Of a stretch of 16,444 nt of DNA, positions 13,698 through 16,444 are shown in pieces. The position numbers and the translations under genes were made by a program. The stretch comes from VMCP01 sp964645755 (GTDB lineage Bacteria; Bacteroidota; Bacteroidia; NS11-12g; UBA955), in NCBI GenBank assembly GCA_964645755.1, contig CAZYBT010000054.1, positions 1-16,444 on the forward strand, read 5' to 3'. Every line of letters starts with the position of its first letter. The first letter of the stretch is position 1. The notes beneath the pieces were generated by a model. That model made no database searches and was not told the origin of the DNA. It saw only the letters and a list, made by a program, of their open reading frames with translations.

Positions 13698-15484
13698 ATG
13701 GCAAATACACCGGATCTCGGTAAAATGAGTGTTGCGGATTTACGCACTTTGGCAGCGGCTTTGGAAATTCAATCTGCCGAAAAATTAAAAAAACCAGACT
13801 TGATTTCTGCAATTGAAACGGTTGCAAATAGTTCAGAACCTGCATCTAATGTAACAGAAACGATTGTGAATGAAGATTCTCAAAGTGTAAAATCCAATGA
13901 CAAGCCAAACGGTAAGCGCAAAAGAATTTCGGAAAAATCAAATAACGAAACAAATCTCCCAACTGCCGTTGAAAATCAAACTGAAAATGGATTTCCTTTG
14001 ACTCAAGAATCTTCGGAGAACTCGGCGAAAAAGGAGAATAGAAATTTTCGTGAAAGAAGAAATAAACAAACGACATCTGCTGACAATACTCTTTCCAAAG
14101 TTGAACAGAAAGCCAACGTTGATAGTCCAGTGGATCAGTCTGAAACGTCAGGTGAAAAATCAGTTGATTCTGATGTCCCTCATAAAAAAGACCGGCATCC
14201 AAATCAGCAAAACCGACATCAGAATCAGCAAAGGAATGATCGTGGGCAGCATGTTCATAAGCAAACTGAAAAAGGGATAGAGAACACTGAGCAATCTGAG
14301 AAACCTCAACCACCAAAAGAAACGGAAGACGAAAAAAGAAAACGTGAAATTTTGGCGCAATTGATGGAAATGGAGGGTGTTGTATTTACACAAGGAGTAT
14401 TAGAAACGGTTCCAGACGGATATGGATTTTTAAGATCCCCAGACTACAATTATATGGCTTCGCCAGATGATGTGTATGTGCCTGGATATATGATCAAACA
14501 AAACGGATTGAAAGTGGGGGATACCGTAAAAGGGAGTATTCGACCACCAAAAGACAACGAGAAATATTTTTGTTTGGTTAAAATTGAATCTGTGAATGGT
14601 AAAACACCAGAAGAGGTAAGAGACAGGGTTGCTTTTGAACATTTGACACCATTGTTTCCGGATGAAAAATTAAATCTATGCGACAATCCGAAGAACTATC
14701 CAAATAGAATTATCGATTTGGTATCGCCGATAGGAAAAGGACAAAGGGGGTTGATTGTAGCACAACCGAAAACGGGTAAAACCTGGTTATTGAAGGGGAT
14801 TGCGAATGCAATTGCTGCAAATCATCCTGAGGTGTATATGATTGTGCTGTTGATTGATGAGAGACCTGAAGAGGTTACGGACATGGCGAGAAGTGTTCGT
14901 GCAGAAGTTGTTGCAAGTACTTTCGATGAACCGGCAGACAAACATGTGAAACTTACCAACATGGTTTTGGAAAAGGCTAAGAGACTTGTGGAATGTGGTC
15001 ATGACGTAGTGATTTTATTGATTCAATTACCCGTTTGGCGAGGGCGTACAATACAGTACAGCCGGCTTCTGGTAAAATACTGTCGGGCGGTGTTGATGCC
15101 AATGCCTTACATAAGCCAAAAAGATTTTTTGGTGCTGCGAGAAACATTGAAAATGGTGGGTCATTGACCATCATTGCAACTGCATTAACAGATACTGGTT
15201 CAAAAATGGATGAAGTTATTTTTGAGGAATTCAAAGGAACGGGTAACATGGAATTGCAGTTGGATAGAAAATTGGCAAATAAGAGAATTTTCCCTTCTAT
15301 TGATATTTTGGCTTCGAGCACACGAAGAGAAGATCTTTTAATCGACAAAGTATCATTGCAGCGCATGTGGGTATTGAGAAATCATTTATCGGACATGAAC
15401 CCAGAAGAGGCGATGAACACCTTCCTCAAATACATGCAAAATACCAAAGATAACAATGAATTTTTGGTGAGTATGAACGGATAA
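13698..15484 (+). CDS. rho: Transcription termination factor Rho, with a one-base frameshift
   Basis: Rho is a hexameric RNA-dependent ATPase that ends transcription. Order of parts: Rho_N helical domain (residues about 8-43), a long low-complexity N/Q/K/E-rich linker (about 45-220) typical of Bacteroidota Rho, the cold-shock RNA-binding domain (EGVVFTQGVLETVPDGYGFL onward), then the ATPase core with Walker A AQPKTGKT (355-362) and LIDERPEEVTDM. At 15018-15022 the frame breaks: HDVVILL should continue as DSITRLARAYN, but one G is missing after TTG, so the direct frame ends at 15167. The correct sequence continues one frame over (-1) to 15484 without further damage (GGVDANALHKPKRFFGAARN; GTGNMELQLDRKLA). 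Repaired length is about 595 residues. The lost codon is the Walker B aspartate. Read error or recent mutation are the best explanations. Confidence 0.9.
14193..14234 (+). repeat. Two 21-bp tandem copies in the rho disordered linker
   Basis: CGGCATCCAAATCAGCAAAAC (14193-14213) is followed by CGACATCAGAATCAGCAAAGG (14214-14234), with four differences. They encode RHPNQQN and RHQNQQR, so the N/Q-rich, prion-like part of the linker has grown by in-frame duplication. Confidence 0.8.
15018..15023 (+). other. Frameshift site in rho
   Basis: The sequence TTG-ATT should read TTG-GAT-T: one G of a GG pair is absent between 15020 and 15021. Adding it restores LLDSITRLARAYN, the universal Rho Walker B region, and joins both halves into one frame. 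The tract does not match the standard X-XXY-YYZ slippery pattern. Confidence 0.9.
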
Positions 15485-15571
15485 AACATGGCAATTTAAT
15501 TTGTTTTGCACATTCACAGGTAACTGTAGTGGTTGAGTTGAGGCTCGGAACATTTCATTATCAGTGAATTA

Positions 15572-15599
15572 TTGAAATTGCACAAAATTTGATACTTTG
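15572..15599 (+). promoter_or_regulatory. Possible promoter for the acidic protein gene
   Basis: TTG (15572-15574), an 18-base spacer and TACTTTG (15593-15599) resemble the Bacteroidota promoter, though the -7 element is one base short of TAnnTTTG. It lies 71 bases before the chosen start at 15671. No convincing terminator for rho was seen in 15485-15570. Confidence 0.3.
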
Positions 15600-15670
15600 T
15601 TAAAAAATGTGAATAAACCTTCAACATGTGAGTGTTTTCGGGTGTTAATTTTACAATCGAATTTACGTCT

Positions 15671-15991
15671 ATGGATAACAAATTAAAAGTTGTAACAGAT
15701 TATTCTAAATTGTCTCCAGAATTACTGGAATTGTTTAACGAAACATATCCGCAAGGAATTGCGGGTAAAACGGTACGTTTCCCCAATTCGAAAGGTGAAA
15801 TAGTCACTGCAGTTCGTTTGGAAACTGAAGATAGAATTTATCTGGTGAAATTGAGTGCAAAAGCGAAAGAAATTTTAACTGAAGACGACTTAGACGAAAT
15901 GATTCGTCCTCTAGGAAAAGATGCAGAGGCAGAGGGAGAAGAGGAAGAAGAGGCTGAAGATTCGCCAAAATCAGATCAAGACGAAGATTAA
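15671..15991 (+). CDS. Small acidic protein of unknown function, downstream of rho
   Basis: A 106-residue cytoplasmic protein without signal or membrane segments. The ATG at 15671 (MDNKLKVVTDYSKL) begins the ordered part. A GTG at 15632 would add 13 residues that look unlike coding sequence. Residues 1-80 look folded (LSPELLELFNETYPQG, then KTVRFPNSKGEIVTAVRLET, then RIYLVKLSAKAKEIL). From about residue 83 a strongly acidic tail follows, rich in Glu and Asp, such as EAEGEEEEEAEDSP. I recall similar hypothetical proteins in Flavobacteriales but no known function. The acidic tail could mimic nucleic acid or contact a basic partner; the nearby Rho is one untested candidate. The intergenic regions either side are short, 186 and 47 bases. 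Confidence 0.75.
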   Translation: MDNKLKVVTDYSKLSPELLELFNETYPQGIAGKTVRFPNSKGEIVTAVRLETEDRIYLVKLSAKAKEILTEDDLDEMIRPLGKDAEAEGEEEEEAEDSPKSDQDED

Positions 15992-16038
15992 TTTCCCGAT
16001 TATTTGGTTTCTGATTTGCTTTGAAGCATTTTTGAACA

Positions 16039-16444
16039 ATGAATCAACATCGGGTAGTTGTTATTACAGGAGCATCGCGCGGCATTGGATATGCAGTTGC
16101 CGAGAAATTTGCTGCTGAGGGATTTTCACTTTTTTTAGGAGGCACGAATGAACTGAAATTGAAAGAAGTTTCTGAATATCTTTCGGTTACATACAGTGTT
16201 CAATGCTTTTATCAAGCATCCGATTTGTCAACGGCATCAGGTTGCCAATTGTTTACGCAATCTGTTCGTGATAAATTTTCAGAGATTCATGTGTTGGTTA
16301 ACAATGCTGGTGTATTCCTCGGAGGGAAGATGATGGAGGAAGATTCTCAACAATTTCGACAAATGATGGAGTTGAATGTATTTTCCGCCTACCACATTAC
16401 AAAAGATTTGTGGAATTTATTTGCAAAAAACGCAAAATCTCATG
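16039..16444 (+). CDS. Short-chain dehydrogenase/reductase (3'-partial)
   Basis: The first 135 codons of an SDR-family oxidoreductase; the window ends before the catalytic Tyr-x3-Lys. The ATG at 16039 gives MNQHRVVVITGASRGIG, with the nucleotide-binding TGxxxGIG at residues 10-17. NNAG (88-91) marks the central strand, and ELNVFSAYHITKDLW further on holds the conserved Asn of the next helix. Family members reduce or oxidise ketones, sugars or lipids using NAD(P)H; the substrate cannot be told. Residues after the second strand (FLGGTNELKL) include no clear acidic or basic switch, so NAD or NADP preference is open. The gene follows the acidic protein by 47 bases on the same strand and may be co-transcribed. 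Confidence 0.93.
   Translation, partial: MNQHRVVVITGASRGIGYAVAEKFAAEGFSLFLGGTNELKLKEVSEYLSVTYSVQCFYQASDLSTASGCQLFTQSVRDKFSEIHVLVNNAGVFLGGKMMEEDSQQFRQMMELNVFSAYHITKDLWNLFAKNAKSH

Noticed and set aside
13846..14316. Minus-strand 156-codon open frame inside rho
   Set aside because: It is antisense to the low-complexity Rho linker, whose A-rich codons leave few stops on the other strand; no recognisable protein features.
15012..15023. Programmed -1 frameshift in rho
   Set aside because: The codons ATT-TTA-TTG do not form an X-XXY-YYZ slippery site, and no strong stem-loop was seen just after; a missing base is simpler.

Overview
The window comes from an AT-rich Bacteroidota genome, most likely from the Flavobacteriia. 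Several things point there: a perfect Bacteroidota-type promoter (TTTG, 19 bases, TATCTTTG) in front of a tRNA-Cys gene, a Rho factor with a long disordered N/Q/K/E-rich insertion, many SPII lipoproteins, tandem DUF5777-like barrels, and almost no Shine-Dalgarno sequences. The genus cannot be named from this sequence.

Layout. Positions 1-834 (+) hold the end of gcvH and a VanZ-like membrane protein, each followed by an intrinsic terminator. The gcvH terminator lies inside the first codons of the VanZ gene. Positions 836-949 (-) hold tRNA-Cys(GCA) and its promoter. Positions 983-5738 (-) hold a likely operon, read in this order: a secreted YtcJ-type amidohydrolase, a lipoprotein membrane-fusion protein, a MacB/LolC-type permease and a LolD/MacB-type ATPase. 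The last three form a tripartite-type ABC exporter without an outer-membrane channel gene. Positions 5798-9599 (+) hold a tightly packed six-gene cluster: an anchored OB-fold protein, a secreted YceI protein, a di-haem and a mono-haem cytochrome c lipoprotein, and two paralogous outer-membrane beta-barrel proteins. This cluster is the best candidate for an undescribed envelope system, possibly moving electrons or small redox molecules at the outer membrane.

Positions 9596-12750 (-) hold two coupled genes: a secreted protein of the Bacteroidota family often labelled 'asparagine synthetase B' but lacking its motifs, and a GT-C-type glycosyltransferase. The latter's stop codon overlaps that of the second barrel gene. 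Positions 12794-13486 (+) encode a compact FAD/NAD(P) oxidoreductase, possibly from a leaderless mRNA. Its last codon and stop lie in a six-copy 9-bp GATTAGRGG tandem repeat (13481-13534). Positions 13698-15484 (+) encode Rho. Its frame is broken by one missing base exactly at the Walker B aspartate, and everything downstream is intact one frame over. A small acidic protein of unknown function (15671-15991) and the start of a short-chain dehydrogenase (16039 to the window end) follow.

No insertion sequence, CRISPR array, phage gene or integrase was seen. Most genes are ordinary core and envelope functions.
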